Part shown: positions 9,950 through 18,450 of the stretch, piece after piece | Layout: each line of letters begins with the position of its first letter | Numbering within the stretch: position 1 is the first letter of the stretch | NCBI GenBank assembly: GCA_025928585.1 | Contig: JAICJG010000010.1 | Span: 1-43,335 of the forward strand | From: Rhodanobacteraceae bacterium | Lineage (GTDB): Bacteria; Pseudomonadota; Gammaproteobacteria; Xanthomonadales; Rhodanobacteraceae | Length of the DNA stretch: 43,335 nt | Direction: 5' to 3' | The notes under the pieces: generated by a model | Told to the model about the DNA's origin: nothing | The model's input: the letters and a program-made list of their open reading frames with translations, nothing else | The model's database searches: none | Translations under genes and position numbers: made by a program

Positions 9950-10020
9950 CCCCTCCCCAAGCGGGTTCACCGCCCGGGGAGAGGCGGCCGCAGACCGGGC
10001 GCGTAGCGCTGGGTGAGGGG
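9950..10020. repeat. Imperfect inverted repeat between pxpC and pxpA
   Basis: CCCCTCCCC at 9950-9958 faces GGGTGAGGGG at 10011-10020, with an inner CGCCCGGGGAGAGGCGG palindromic patch near 9970-9988. It has the look of a dispersed intergenic repeat and leaves no room for a gene. Confidence 0.45.
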
Positions 10021-10045
10021 CCGGGGCGCGTTCGTGGTCGGGATT

Positions 10046-11104
10046 TCATATCGATCCATATTGATCGTGATCCTGTCGCAGCCGTCTGTGGATGGTGGCT
10101 TCTAGTTCATCGAGTGCACGTTTGCGTTTGCGTAGCGCGCCCGACGCTTCGTCCAACGTGCAGGGCTGGAAGCGTAACGCATCGCCGGGCCGGCGTTGCG
10201 CGAGGCTCGGCAGGTCCACGGCGGCGATCTGCCCGACACGCGGATAGCCGCCGCTGACGGGGCATTCGGGCCCGAACGCGATCGGTTGGCCCGAGGGTGG
10301 CAATTGCAGCACGCCGGGCACGCAGCCTTCGCTCACCATCTCGAAGGGCGTGTCCCATTCGGGGGCCGGACCCGAGAGGCGAACGCCCACGCGATTCGAA
10401 TCGACGCCAACGACAAACCGTTCAGAAAACAGCCTCTTGCGTGAGATTTGTTTGAGTCGTTCGAGATGGCTTCCCGGCAACAGTCGCAGCGGTTTGCTCG
10501 AATCACCGGAGAACCACGGTCGTGGATCGAGCCGCCATTTGGAAACGGGGTCAGGTTCACTTTTGCGCAACCACTGGCGCGTCCCTGAAGGTGCCGGGAA
10601 AAGTGAACCTGACCCCGTTTCGAGCACATCGCCTGCGCGAAGGGGCCTGCCTTCGTTCGGACCGAGGCGCGCATTGACGTCGACGCTGCGGCTGCCGAGC
10701 ACCGGATCCACATCGAAGCCGCCGGCCACCCCGAGGTAACTTCGACAACCCGAGCGGATCGCGCCGAAGGTCACGGTGGCACCGGCAGGCACGGACACGG
10801 GTGACCACATCGGTCGTTCGGTGTCCTGAACGTGGAATGCAATCGGTGCCCCGGTGACCGCGATCCATGTACCCGAGTGGAACTGCAGCGTCGGCCCCAG
10901 CAAGGTGATTTCCAGCCCGCTGGCATCGGGCGGGTTGCCACACAAGGCGTTTGCGATCCGCAGCGCGGGCTCATCGAATGCGCCCGCGCGGCCGATGCCG
11001 AGATGCGCGTATCCGCTGCGTCCCGTGTCCTGCAGGGTGGTCAGCAGCCCCGGCTTGCGGACTTCAATCACCACGCGGATGCTCGACGAGTCTTGCGAAT
11101 TCAT
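10046..11104 (-). CDS. pxpC: 5-oxoprolinase subunit C (biotin-dependent carboxyltransferase family) carrying an in-frame repeat insertion
   Basis: A 352-residue subunit that works with PxpB in the ATP-dependent phosphorylation of 5-oxoproline. Family blocks are KPGLLTTLQDTGRSGYAHLGI (18-38), GAFDEPALRIANALCGN (41-57), SYLGVAGGFDVDPVLGSRS (122-140) and, near the end, GECPVSGGYPRVGQIA-type sequence followed by QRRPGD. Residues 162-189 do not belong to the family. They are encoded by the palindromic element at 10542-10621, and both arms are translated (ETGSGSLF and KSEPDPVS). The insertion falls between VDVNARLGPNEGRPLRAGDVL and the next conserved block, probably a surface loop, and keeps the frame. 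Start choice: the ATG at 11104 overlaps pxpB by 41 bases; a GTG at 11074 overlaps by 11 and gives the commoner N terminus. Confidence 0.92.
   Translation of the reverse strand: MNSQDSSSIRVVIEVRKPGLLTTLQDTGRSGYAHLGIGRAGAFDEPALRIANALCGNPPDASGLEITLLGPTLQFHSGTWIAVTGAPIAFHVQDTERPMWSPVSVPAGATVTFGAIRSGCRSYLGVAGGFDVDPVLGSRSVDVNARLGPNEGRPLRAGDVLETGSGSLFPAPSGTRQWLRKSEPDPVSKWRLDPRPWFSGDSSKPLRLLPGSHLERLKQISRKRLFSERFVVGVDSNRVGVRLSGPAPEWDTPFEMVSEGCVPGVLQLPPSGQPIAFGPECPVSGGYPRVGQIAAVDLPSLAQRRPGDALRFQPCTLDEASGALRKRKRALDELEATIHRRLRQDHDQYGSI
10542..10621. repeat. 80-base palindromic element inside pxpC
   Basis: Two perfect 23-base inverted arms, 10542-10564 and 10599-10621, flank a 34-base centre. The core of each arm is GGGGTCAGGTTCACTTTT or its complement. 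A sister copy lies between ybaB and recR (29868-29959) with GGGGTCAGAGTCACTTTT. The form is that of a REP-type or miniature element mobilised in trans. No transposase is present in the window. Confidence 0.9.
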
Positions 11105-11810
11105 CGTCCCCGATCGCGTGAAAGCGGACGTCGTCGCCGGGGGCAAGCAGGCAGGGCGGCTCGCGTCGCGGGTCGAACAGCACCAGCGGCGTGCGCCCGA
11201 TCAACTGCCACCCGCCCGGCAGCTCGCGCGGATAGATGCCCGTCTGCGCACCACCGATCGCGACCGAACCGGCGGGGACGCGGGTGCGCGGCTCCGCACG
11301 GCGCGGGATCGCGAGCGCCGGATCGAGGCCGAGCAGGTAGGGAAACCCTGGTGCGAAGCCGATCATCGCGACGGTGTAGTCGGGCCCCGTGTGGCGCGCG
11401 ACGATTTCGTCCGGCGCGAGGCCCGCATGTCCCGCGATCGCAGCGAGATCGGGCCCGTATTCGCCGCCGTAGCATACCGGGACTTCGATGGTGCGGCCCG
11501 CTTCGCGCGCCGGGACCGCATTCTTCTGCCTGTCATCCCGGCGACGGCCAGAATCCAGGATCGCGCGCAAGGCAGCCGCGACGCGTTTGAACGGGTGGGC
11601 TCCAGCAGCGTCGATCCATTCGGCGGGATCGAACCGCACCAGCAACGTTGCATAAGCCGGCGCGATGTCGAGGATGCCGGGGAGGTCCCCCGACCAAAGC
11701 GCACGCGCGGCGGCGTGCACTCGCTGGTTGATCGACACTTCGATGCCGTCGCCGAACCGCAGCAGCAGCGCGTCTTCGGCCAGCGGCTCGATGGTGACAT
11801 CACGGCTCAT
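11064..11810 (-). CDS. pxpB: 5-oxoprolinase subunit B (KipI family) with repeat-derived linker
   Basis: A 248-residue subunit of 5-oxoprolinase. The N-terminal KipI-like domain (about 1-88) begins EPLAEDALLLRFGDGI. The C-terminal cyclophilin-like domain (about 108-235) holds IEVPVCYGGEYGPDL, GFAPGFPYLLGLDP and the conserved SVAIGGAQTGIYPRELPGGW block. Between the domains the residues LDSGRRRDDRQ are encoded by a dispersed repeat (11529-11559), not by family sequence. The gene is first of the pxp set on the minus strand, 82 bases after the HIT gene, and overlaps pxpC. The length is only slightly above the family's usual 220-240. Confidence 0.94.
   Translation of the reverse strand: MSRDVTIEPLAEDALLLRFGDGIEVSINQRVHAAARALWSGDLPGILDIAPAYATLLVRFDPAEWIDAAGAHPFKRVAAALRAILDSGRRRDDRQKNAVPAREAGRTIEVPVCYGGEYGPDLAAIAGHAGLAPDEIVARHTGPDYTVAMIGFAPGFPYLLGLDPALAIPRRAEPRTRVPAGSVAIGGAQTGIYPRELPGGWQLIGRTPLVLFDPRREPPCLLAPGDDVRFHAIGDDEFARLVEHPRGD
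11529..11559. repeat. REP-like repeat translated within pxpB
   Basis: On the plus strand the element begins CCTGTCATCCCGGCGACGGC and ends CAGAATCCAGG. It matches the form of the common proteobacterial repeat TGTCATTCCGGC..GCCGGAATCCAG. On the coding strand it gives LDSGRRRDDRQ, the usual translation of this repeat when it enters genes. It lies exactly in the interdomain linker. Confidence 0.75.
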
Positions 11811-11892
11811 TCATGACCCTTTCAGCCGAATACTGCCTGTCTTGCGAGGGTGCTCGCATCTCGAACCCTCCCCTTGGAGGGGAAGGAGAAAA

Positions 11893-12318
11893 TCAGGATC
11901 CTGTGCCCGAACGCAACTGCGTTGCGAGCGACTGACGTTGTGCTGGCGTGTAGCGCAGCGCCTCTCCCTGGCCCCACACCGGCCCGGGCCATGCCGCGTC
12001 ACCCACACGCCGCGCCACTACGTGCACATGCAGTTGTCGCACGATATTGCCGAGCACACCGACGTTGAGCTTGTCGCATGCGGCCACCGTGCGCAGCGCC
12101 TTCATCGCGGCCTGGATTTCCTGCATGAGCAGCGCACGCTCGTCGTCGTCGAGATCGTCCAGTTCCCTCATGCCGGCACGTCGCGGAACCAGGATAAGCC
12201 AAGGGAAGCGGGCGTCGTCCATGAGCAGCACGCGGCAGAGCGGCCAGTCGGCGATGAACACCGTGTCACGGGCGAGCCGCGGGTGGAGTTCAAAACCCGC
12301 TTCGGGTTCCCGGCTCAT
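11893..12318 (-). CDS. HIT domain protein
   Basis: A 141-residue histidine-triad nucleotide-binding protein. The HIT core spans about residues 20-105 and ends with QLHVHVVAR, the HxHxx catalytic loop near 94-102 (family consensus HxHxHxx; the first His is replaced by Gln). The upstream VFIADWPLCRVLLMDD and WLILVPRRAGMREL blocks are typical of the HIT branch found next to proteobacterial hydrolases. These proteins hydrolyse nucleotide phosphoramidates or dinucleotides; the substrate here is unknown. Its start overlaps the end of the dienelactone hydrolase gene by 4 bases (ATGA), so the two are translationally coupled. In the 82 bases downstream (11811-11892) there is a CTCCCCTTGGAGGGG hairpin but no gene. 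Confidence 0.88.
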   Translation of the reverse strand: MSREPEAGFELHPRLARDTVFIADWPLCRVLLMDDARFPWLILVPRRAGMRELDDLDDDERALLMQEIQAAMKALRTVAACDKLNVGVLGNIVRQLHVHVVARRVGDAAWPGPVWGQGEALRYTPAQRQSLATQLRSGTGS

Positions 12319-12992
12319 GCGTGGCCCGCGAGGTGCCGTTCGAAGAAATCGAGGGTGCGTTGCAGCGCCAACGGCGCGGCGGCCGGATCGTGGTGGTGGG
12401 GATCGACATCCCGGTTGAACGCGTGCCCGGCGCGTTCGTAGACGTACACCGGCGTGTCCGGGTATGCGTCTCGATGCTTCTGGACGGCGTCCGCGGTGAT
12501 GGAGCGATCCTTGGCGCCGAAGTGGAACATTGCCGGCGCCTGCAGTGGCTGATCGAGGAAAGGCACGTTGCGCGCGCCGTAGTAACTCACCGACGGCAGC
12601 CCCAGTCGTTGCGCGGCGAGCAACGCGACCGTGCCGCCCCAGCAGTAGCCGACTACGCCGATCTTGCCTGCAGACCGGATCGAATCCGCCGCGCTCGCGA
12701 CGGCCTCTACGGCGCGGTCAAGCCCCACCTCCGCTGCGAGATCCTTGCCGCGTTCCGTGCCCGCCTGGCCATAATCGAGTTCCACGTCGTCCTCGACGAA
12801 GTCGAAGAACGCCGGCGCGATCGCGGTGTAGCCCTGCTTCGCGAAGCGATCGGCGACGTCGCGAATGTGCGCAGTGACACCGAAGATTTCCTGCACCACC
12901 ACGATGCCGCCCCTGGGGCGGCCTTCCGGCTTCGTGAGATAGGCGCCGATGCAATGCGTGCCGGACGTGTTGAGGTTGATGCGCTCGCCCAT
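12315..12992 (-). CDS. Dienelactone hydrolase family protein
   Basis: A 225-residue alpha/beta hydrolase of the dienelactone hydrolase family. The nucleophile elbow is GYCWGG with Cys117. The acid is Asp162 in FGAKDRSI and the histidine is His190 in ERAGHAFN; all three members of the Cys-Asp-His triad are in place. The N-terminal GIVVVQEIFGVTAHIRDVADRFAKQGY block is the family signature. The enzyme is cytoplasmic and opens lactones or esters. The true substrate is unknown, since no chlorocatechol pathway is nearby. It is divergent from rimO across 131 bases and overlaps the HIT gene. Confidence 0.93.
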   Translation of the reverse strand: MGERINLNTSGTHCIGAYLTKPEGRPRGGIVVVQEIFGVTAHIRDVADRFAKQGYTAIAPAFFDFVEDDVELDYGQAGTERGKDLAAEVGLDRAVEAVASAADSIRSAGKIGVVGYCWGGTVALLAAQRLGLPSVSYYGARNVPFLDQPLQAPAMFHFGAKDRSITADAVQKHRDAYPDTPVYVYERAGHAFNRDVDPHHHDPAAAPLALQRTLDFFERHLAGHA

Positions 12993-13123
12993 GGCGGCCT
13001 CCGCGAGTCGTGATCTGATCAGCGTACTACGCGAAACCCAATGGGAAGGACTTTTCCCGGGTCCGCGGGTTGGGCGTTGCGAGCTCCGCTAGAATCGCGG
13101 GTTTCGCTCTGCGTCGATCCGCA

Positions 13124-14527
13124 ATGACAACCGCGTCCTCCAAAATCGGATTCGTCAGCCTGGGCTGCCCCAAGGCACTGGTCGATTCCGAACGGATCCT
13201 CACCCAGTTGAAGGCCGAGGGCTACGACATCGTGCCGCGCTACGACAAGGCGAATGCGGTGATCGTCAACACCTGCGGCTTCATCGACGCGGCGGTGCAG
13301 GAATCACTGGACGCGATCGGCGAGGCGCTGCACGAGAACGGCCGGGTGATCGTGACCGGCTGTCTCGGCAAGCGCGACGCGCTGATCCGCGAAGCCTATC
13401 CGGACGTGCTGGCGATCACCGGTCCGCAGGACTACGCGAGCGTGATGGGCGCGGTGCACGCGGCCTTGCCGAAGCCGCATGATCCATTCGTCGATCTTGT
13501 TCTCCGCGGGCGCGTTGGCGACGCTGAAGAAGGAGATGTCGGCATCAAGCTCACGCCGAAGCACTACGCATACCTCAAAATTTCCGAGGGCTGCAACCAC
13601 CGCTGCACCTTCTGCATCATTCCCTCGATGCGCGGAAATCTAGTCTCGCGCCCGGTCGACGAGGTGCTGGTCGAAGCCGAAAAGCTCGTGCGTTCAGGCG
13701 TCAAGGAATTGCTGGTGATCAGTCAGGACACCAGCGCCTACGGCGTCGACCTGCGCTACACCGAACGCACGTGGCGCGAGCGGCCATACGCCACGCGCAT
13801 GACCGACCTGTGCCGCGGCCTGGGCGAGCTCGGCGCGTGGGTGCGGCTGCACTACGTGTACCCGTATCCGCACGTGGACGAGGTGATCCCGTTGATGGCG
13901 GAAGGCAGGATCCTTCCGTACCTGGACATCCCGTTCCAGCACGCCAGCCCGCGCATCCTCAAATTGATGAAGCGCCCGGCGCATTCGGAGAAGACGCTGG
14001 AACGCATCCGCGCGTGGCGGGAGGTGTGCCCCGACTTGACGATCCGCAGCACCTTCATCGTCGGATTCCCCGGCGAAACCGATGCCGAATTCGAGGAATT
14101 GCTGGACTATTTGCGCGAGGCGCAGCTCGACCGCGTCGGCGCCTTTGCCTATTCGCCGGTCGGCGGTGCCAGGGCCAACGACCTGCCGGATCCCGTGCCC
14201 GAGGAATTGAAGGAAGACCGGCTCGAGCGCTTCATGGAAGTGCAGGCGGAGGTTTCCGCTGCCAAGCTGCGGAAGAAGATCGGTCGCGGGCTGACCGTGC
14301 TGGTCGACGAAGTGAACGCCAGTGGCGCGATTGCGCGTTCGATGGCCGATGCCCCCGAAATCGATGGCGTGGTGCGGATCAGCGATGGAGCTTCGCTGAA
14401 GCCGGGGCAGTTCGCCGAGGTATGCGTAACCGAAGCCGGCGAACACGATCTTGTGGCGTCCCTGGCGCTGGCGGGACATGGCACGCCGGCAGGCGCGCCG
14501 CGCGCCACGCCGGCTGGCGTGCGATGA
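13124..14527 (+). CDS. rimO: Ribosomal protein S12 methylthiotransferase RimO
   Basis: A 467-residue radical-SAM enzyme that adds a methylthio group to the conserved aspartate of ribosomal protein S12. The N-terminal UPF0004 domain carries the auxiliary 4Fe-4S cysteines Cys15 ([13 protein letters not shown]), Cys51 (NTCGFID) and Cys80 (VTGCLGKRD). The radical-SAM triad is Cys157, Cys161 and Cys164 in [20 protein letters not shown] domain occupies roughly 385-450. The [11 protein letters not shown] motif separates RimO from MiaB. The open frame reaches up to 13070, but the ATG at 13124 gives the family N terminus and a normal length. No strong Shine-Dalgarno site is visible. Confidence 0.96.
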   Translation: MTTASSKIGFVSLGCPKALVDSERILTQLKAEGYDIVPRYDKANAVIVNTCGFIDAAVQESLDAIGEALHENGRVIVTGCLGKRDALIREAYPDVLAITGPQDYASVMGAVHAALPKPHDPFVDLVLRGRVGDAEEGDVGIKLTPKHYAYLKISEGCNHRCTFCIIPSMRGNLVSRPVDEVLVEAEKLVRSGVKELLVISQDTSAYGVDLRYTERTWRERPYATRMTDLCRGLGELGAWVRLHYVYPYPHVDEVIPLMAEGRILPYLDIPFQHASPRILKLMKRPAHSEKTLERIRAWREVCPDLTIRSTFIVGFPGETDAEFEELLDYLREAQLDRVGAFAYSPVGGARANDLPDPVPEELKEDRLERFMEVQAEVSAAKLRKKIGRGLTVLVDEVNASGAIARSMADAPEIDGVVRISDGASLKPGQFAEVCVTEAGEHDLVASLALAGHGTPAGAPRATPAGVR

Positions 14528-14554
14528 TCTGCCGACCACTGGGGAGGCCCGCCC

Positions 14555-14938
14555 GTGATCCCGCATTTCAGCGACCACGCCGCCAATGAGCGCACCTATC
14601 TCGCCTGGGTGCGCACGGCCATCACCATCATGGCGTTCGGCTTCCTGATCGAGCGGTTCGACTTGTTCCTGGCCTCGGTGTCGCACATCGCCGGACGGAC
14701 CCTCGCGGGTCTGCATCTGCGCGGGACCGAATGGGCAGGGTTGCTGCTGATCATCTTCGGCGCGCTGATGATCCTGCTGGCGACCCTGCGCTTCCTGCGT
14801 GCCCGCGGCAACATTTCGGAAGAGCGGACGATTCCCTACGCCGGCACGCTGGCCGAAAAGGTGCTCGCCGCGATACTGGTTCTGACCGCGCTGTTCCTGG
14901 TGGCCTACGTCGGCCAGCAGATCGTGCTCCTGGGTTGA
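14555..14938 (+). CDS. DUF202 (YidH-type) membrane protein
   Basis: A 127-residue inner-membrane protein with three predicted helices at about 23-43, 62-83 and 100-122. The DUF202 signature is at the N terminus: NERTYLAWVRTAITIMAFGF. The function of the family is not established; members are small stress- or lipid-associated membrane proteins. It follows rimO after 27 bases, with a GGGGAGG site before the ATG, so it is probably co-transcribed with rimO. It is convergent with greB, only 7 bases apart. Confidence 0.85.
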   Translation: MIPHFSDHAANERTYLAWVRTAITIMAFGFLIERFDLFLASVSHIAGRTLAGLHLRGTEWAGLLLIIFGALMILLATLRFLRARGNISEERTIPYAGTLAEKVLAAILVLTALFLVAYVGQQIVLLG

Positions 14939-14945
14939 CGGCGGT

Positions 14946-15455
14946 TCAAACGGCGGGCAAGTACTCCACCGCCACCACGACGAAGCGGGTCCGTCCGCCC
15001 GGCAACTCCGCCTCGAATTCCTCGTCGATCCGCTTCTTCAACGCTGCGCGCGCGAGTGGCGAATCGATGCTGATCCAGCCTTTCTTCGCGTCCGTCTCGT
15101 CGGGGCCGACGACCCGGTAGGTCTGCGTCTCGCCGGTGTCGACGTTTTCGATTTCGAAGCGGGCACCGAAGAAGACCGCCTCGCGGTCGGCGGGCACCCC
15201 TTCGGCGACTTTCAGCGACGGGATGCGCTTGGACAGGTAGCGCACGCGGCGGTCGATTTCGCCGAGCTGCTTCTTGCGGTACGTGTATTCGGCATTTTCG
15301 GAGCGGTCGCCTTCCGCGGCGGCGGCGGCGAGTGCCTTCACGACTTCCGGGCGCAGTTCGCGCCAGAGGTGGTCGAGCTCGGCCTTGAGCGCGTCGAATC
15401 CCGTGCGCGTGATGATCGCGGTCGAGCGGGGCGGGGGCGGACGCCAGCGGCTCAT
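14946..15455 (-). CDS. greB: Transcription elongation factor GreB
   Basis: A 169-residue factor that binds in the secondary channel of RNA polymerase and stimulates cleavage of backtracked RNA. The N-terminal coiled coil begins [17 protein letters not shown] and has the acidic tip at [20 protein letters not shown]. The C-terminal FKBP-like domain includes [11 protein letters not shown] and the [16 protein letters not shown] block, which is characteristic of GreA/GreB. The Tyr-Arg-Lys-Lys basic patch after the tip fits GreB rather than GreA. The ATG overlaps the stop of the upstream membrane-protein gene (ATGA), so the two form one transcription unit. Confidence 0.94.
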   Translation of the reverse strand: MSRWRPPPPRSTAIITRTGFDALKAELDHLWRELRPEVVKALAAAAAEGDRSENAEYTYRKKQLGEIDRRVRYLSKRIPSLKVAEGVPADREAVFFGARFEIENVDTGETQTYRVVGPDETDAKKGWISIDSPLARAALKKRIDEEFEAELPGGRTRFVVVAVEYLPAV

Positions 15456-16612
15456 TCGGTCGGAGCCCGGTCCGCCACGAACCCGCGGAGCTCCGCCGCG
15501 GCCTGGTGCCGGGGCCAGCGTTGCAGGAAGCCGCGCGCCAGGTGCCCCGCGAGCGCAGGCACTCCGATCCGCGCGGCAAGCCCCGCAAGGGTGGCGCTGT
15601 GGTCCGGATCGTCGGGCAGGAACGCTGGGTCGATCTCGCGGCACTCCTGCACCACCCCGAGTGCGCGCCGGGCCTCCCCGGCCGCGCAAAGTTGCGCGAT
15701 CCAGGTCTGGCCGTGCTGGAGCAGCAGGTCGTCGCGACGGAGCTTGCGCAACAGTGCGCGGAACTGCGCATGGACGGGCGCGGGGGCTGCGCGCTCGCGG
15801 ATGCGGTCGCGCAGGCGGAGCGCGGCCGTTTCGGGGTCGCTCTGGGCCAGTGCCTCGCATTCGCGCACCAGTTCGCCGTCGGCGTCCTGGCCGATGGCGC
15901 GCGCGAGGGCGGGGCCTTCGGGCTGCATGCCGAAGCGTTCCCGATAGTGCCAGACGAGCATTCCCATCCAGTGGAAATCGAGCACCACGAGGTAGGTGCA
16001 TGCGAATCCGTACAACGGCAGGCCGAACAGCAGCGGCAGGTCCGATGCGCCGCGCGATGCCATCCAGACCAGCATCGCGAGCACCAGGTTCGCCGCCACC
16101 GGGATCAGGTAGACCATGCCGAACCGGCCGATCGTGAGCGCCCACGTCCACGGATTGAGCGCGACCGGCAGGCTGCCGTCGAACGCGAGCGACATGTCGA
16201 TGACGGGCAGCAGGACCGCCGCAATGACGAGCGCGAGCCACAAGTAGTTCTGGGCGAACAGGGCCAGCATGACGCAGGCCAGGAGCACCACGGCGTGCAC
16301 CACCATCAGCGCGTGCGGACCGCCGAGACGGTCTTCGAGGCCCACTTCGGGCGGTTCGGCGTAGCCGTTGGCGGTCTGCACCATGCAGTCGACCGCGTAG
16401 CGCCAGGTCGCCGTCCACAGGGCGACGCTGACGATGATCCCGAGGACGACGCCGACGAAGCCGGGCACGGCCCTCGCAAGGAGGTTGGCATAGCGGCACA
16501 GCGCGAGCGCGACGGAGGCCGTGAGCGCGCCGCCCGTCAGCGGATACCGCAGCCCCGCGAGGAGGCGTTGTCCCAGCGGCAGGTCGGCGGCGGCGAGCGC
16601 AATGCGCGGCAT
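15452..16612 (-). CDS. Membrane protein with C-terminal helical (TPR-like) region, unknown function
   Basis: I do not recognise a named family for this 386-residue protein. The N-terminal two thirds contains about six hydrophobic segments (near 25-47, 52-74, 102-122, 124-142, 164-186 and 196-220). An intracellular-looking helical tail from about 235 to 386 is rich in Ala, Leu and Arg and has repeats reminiscent of TPR-like helix pairs ([51 protein letters not shown]). The gene is complete, starts with ATG, and overlaps greB by 4 bases. Co-transcription with greB suggests a conserved neighbourhood rather than a shared function. Confidence 0.7.
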   Translation of the reverse strand: MPRIALAAADLPLGQRLLAGLRYPLTGGALTASVALALCRYANLLARAVPGFVGVVLGIIVSVALWTATWRYAVDCMVQTANGYAEPPEVGLEDRLGGPHALMVVHAVVLLACVMLALFAQNYLWLALVIAAVLLPVIDMSLAFDGSLPVALNPWTWALTIGRFGMVYLIPVAANLVLAMLVWMASRGASDLPLLFGLPLYGFACTYLVVLDFHWMGMLVWHYRERFGMQPEGPALARAIGQDADGELVRECEALAQSDPETAALRLRDRIRERAAPAPVHAQFRALLRKLRRDDLLLQHGQTWIAQLCAAGEARRALGVVQECREIDPAFLPDDPDHSATLAGLAARIGVPALAGHLARGFLQRWPRHQAAAELRGFVADRAPTE

Positions 16613-16786
16613 CGTGCGTCAGCTCCCTTCCGAACCGCAGGGCGTGGCCTCGCGCGCAGTCGCATCACCTGCACCCCCTGGGTTCTGGCGGATCAGGATG
16701 TCGTTCACGGCGCGATTGTATGGGGGCGGCATGATGTGCGCCGTTTCCTTGAGTCATCATGCACTTCCCGCTAGGGTGCGGCAGTC

Positions 16787-18283
16787 ATGTGCTTTTCGCG
16801 GGTGGTTCGGATGCTGGGGCGATCGGGGTGGTTGGCGTGCGTGGCGGTGGTGGGCTCGTTGGCGGGGTGCGCGCAGGCGCCGACGCACGCGGATGCGAGC
16901 GCCCCCGGCCTGAACGGCTTGTACGCGAAGCTCGACCAGGCCACCGCCGAATACGACCAGGCGCTCGCGCAGGCGCGGCGCGGCGACCATGCGCGCTCGG
17001 AGAAGACGCTGGAAGCCGCGCTGGACGCCATGCGCAGCGATTCAGATGCCTGCGTCAACACGGCGGGGTGTGACCCGCAGCGGTTCCTGTCGGCGTACGA
17101 CCGTGCGCTTCGCCTCAAGGATGGCAGCTTCCTCGGTACCGAGAACGACGACGACACGCTCGACCAAGAGCAGTCGGCCGCCGGCACGGATTCGGGCGTG
17201 CTCGCGACCCTGCCGCAGGCCCAGCGAACCGTGCAGTTGCTGCATGGCCACACGCTTTCCGACCTGGTGGCGACCAACGGCTCGGTGCAGGCGGCGTTGC
17301 AGGTGTGGCTGACGCGCCTGCGCCCCAACCTGATCCGCGCCTACGTGGACTACCAGTACTTGCGTTACCAAATGTGGCCGGCGTTCCACCAGGCGGGGCT
17401 GCCGGAGGCGGTCCTGTTCGGGATCCTCGCCAAGGAATCCGGCGGCAACGTCCACGCCGTTTCGCGGTCGGGTGCCGCGGGTCCACTGCAGTTCATGCCG
17501 GCGACGGGGTCCCGCTTTGGCCTCGACACCATCGACGGCTTCGATGAGCGCTTCGATCCCACCATGGCCTCGCGTGCGGCCGCGTCCTACCTGGACGAGC
17601 AACTCGGCAACCTCAACGACGATCTCGCGCTGGTGCTGGCCGCGTACAACGGTGGCGAGGGCAGGATCGGCCGGCTCGCGGCGGGTACGCAGAACGCGAA
17701 CTTCTGGGATCCGGACATCTACTTCTCGTTGTCGGCCGAAACCCGCGCATACGTGCCGATGGTGCTCGCCGCGGCCTGGCTGTTCCTGCATCCGGCGGAA
17801 TACCACCTGCGCTTCCCGAAGGTGGACGGCGCGCCGGGCCACGTCGATCTCGCCAACGCCGCATCGCTCGACGAACTGTCGGTGTGTCTCGGCAACGACG
17901 ACAATGCGCGCTATGGGTGGTATCGCACGCTCCGCAACCTCAATCCGCAATTGGGCCCTTCGGACGTGCAGCCACCGGGCACGCGCGTCAACATGCCGAA
18001 ATTCCTCGAGGCTGCGTACCGGCGCTCGTGCGTCAGCGGAAAGTGGGTCGCCCTCGCGGATGAGTTGCAGAACGCGCAAGTGCCCGAGCGCGTGGCGGCC
18101 GCCGACCCGCCCGCGCCCGAAACCCGCCACTACACCGTGCGTCGCGGGGATACGCTGTCCGCCATCTCGCGGCGGTTCCACTGCGACGGCGCCCGCGAAT
18201 TGGCGCGCAGCAACCACCTCCACTCCGCGTCCGACCTGCAGATCGGCAAGCGATTGAAACTCGAAGGCTGTAGCCGGCGCTGA
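16787..18283 (+). CDS. Membrane-bound lytic transglycosylase with LysM domain (MltD-like)
   Basis: A 498-residue lipoprotein that should cleave peptidoglycan glycan strands in the periplasm. A hydrophobic signal (about 14-27) ends in the lipobox SLAGC, with Cys28 as the lipidation site. A start at Met9 (16811) would also fit. The central SLT domain (about 195-320) has catalytic Glu217 in AKESGGNVHAVSRSGAAG, then PLQFMPATGSRFGL and LAAYNGGEGRIGRL. One LysM peptidoglycan-binding domain is at the C terminus (about 447-493: HYTVRRGDTLSAISRRF ... LQIGKRLKL). The N-terminal 35-150 segment is a helical region without clear homologs. MltD usually has more than one LysM, so the exact class is uncertain. 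The neighbouring genes give no functional hint. Confidence 0.92.
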   Translation: MCFSRVVRMLGRSGWLACVAVVGSLAGCAQAPTHADASAPGLNGLYAKLDQATAEYDQALAQARRGDHARSEKTLEAALDAMRSDSDACVNTAGCDPQRFLSAYDRALRLKDGSFLGTENDDDTLDQEQSAAGTDSGVLATLPQAQRTVQLLHGHTLSDLVATNGSVQAALQVWLTRLRPNLIRAYVDYQYLRYQMWPAFHQAGLPEAVLFGILAKESGGNVHAVSRSGAAGPLQFMPATGSRFGLDTIDGFDERFDPTMASRAAASYLDEQLGNLNDDLALVLAAYNGGEGRIGRLAAGTQNANFWDPDIYFSLSAETRAYVPMVLAAAWLFLHPAEYHLRFPKVDGAPGHVDLANAASLDELSVCLGNDDNARYGWYRTLRNLNPQLGPSDVQPPGTRVNMPKFLEAAYRRSCVSGKWVALADELQNAQVPERVAAADPPAPETRHYTVRRGDTLSAISRRFHCDGARELARSNHLHSASDLQIGKRLKLEGCSRR

Positions 18284-18373
18284 ATCGGCGCTGGCAAACA
18301 CAGGGCCGGCGGCCGATGGGATGAACGAGCGGCCGGAGGCCGCTGACTCGCAACTGGCGAGCCTGAGAGGGCG

Positions 18374-18450
18374 CGTCCACGCCACCCACGTCCCCGGAAT
18401 CAAAAACGCCCGCAAGGGCGTCATCTGTTTCTGGCGGAGAGGGTGGGATT
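18374..18450 (-). repeat. Duplicated 3' end and terminator of tRNA-Ser(CGA)
   Basis: These 77 bases are a direct repeat of 18544-18622, about 85% identical by eye. Read on the minus strand, the unit holds the last 19 bases of the tRNA (18450 to 18432, from ATCCCACC through CCA), a copy of the ACGCCC..GGGCGT terminator with its T-run (18402-18421), and about 30 further bases. The two copies are separated by the structured element at 18451-18535. The arrangement looks like an integration scar or a tandem duplication. Confidence 0.85.
18432..18450 (-). pseudogene. 3' fragment of a tRNA-Ser (T arm and acceptor end only)
   Basis: On the minus strand these bases read ATCCCACC followed by CTCTCCGCCA, identical to the 3' end of the intact tRNA-Ser(CGA) at 18604-18694. 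The 5' part of a tRNA is missing. It is replaced by the structured element, which ends in GGTTCGA at its far side. Confidence 0.8.
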
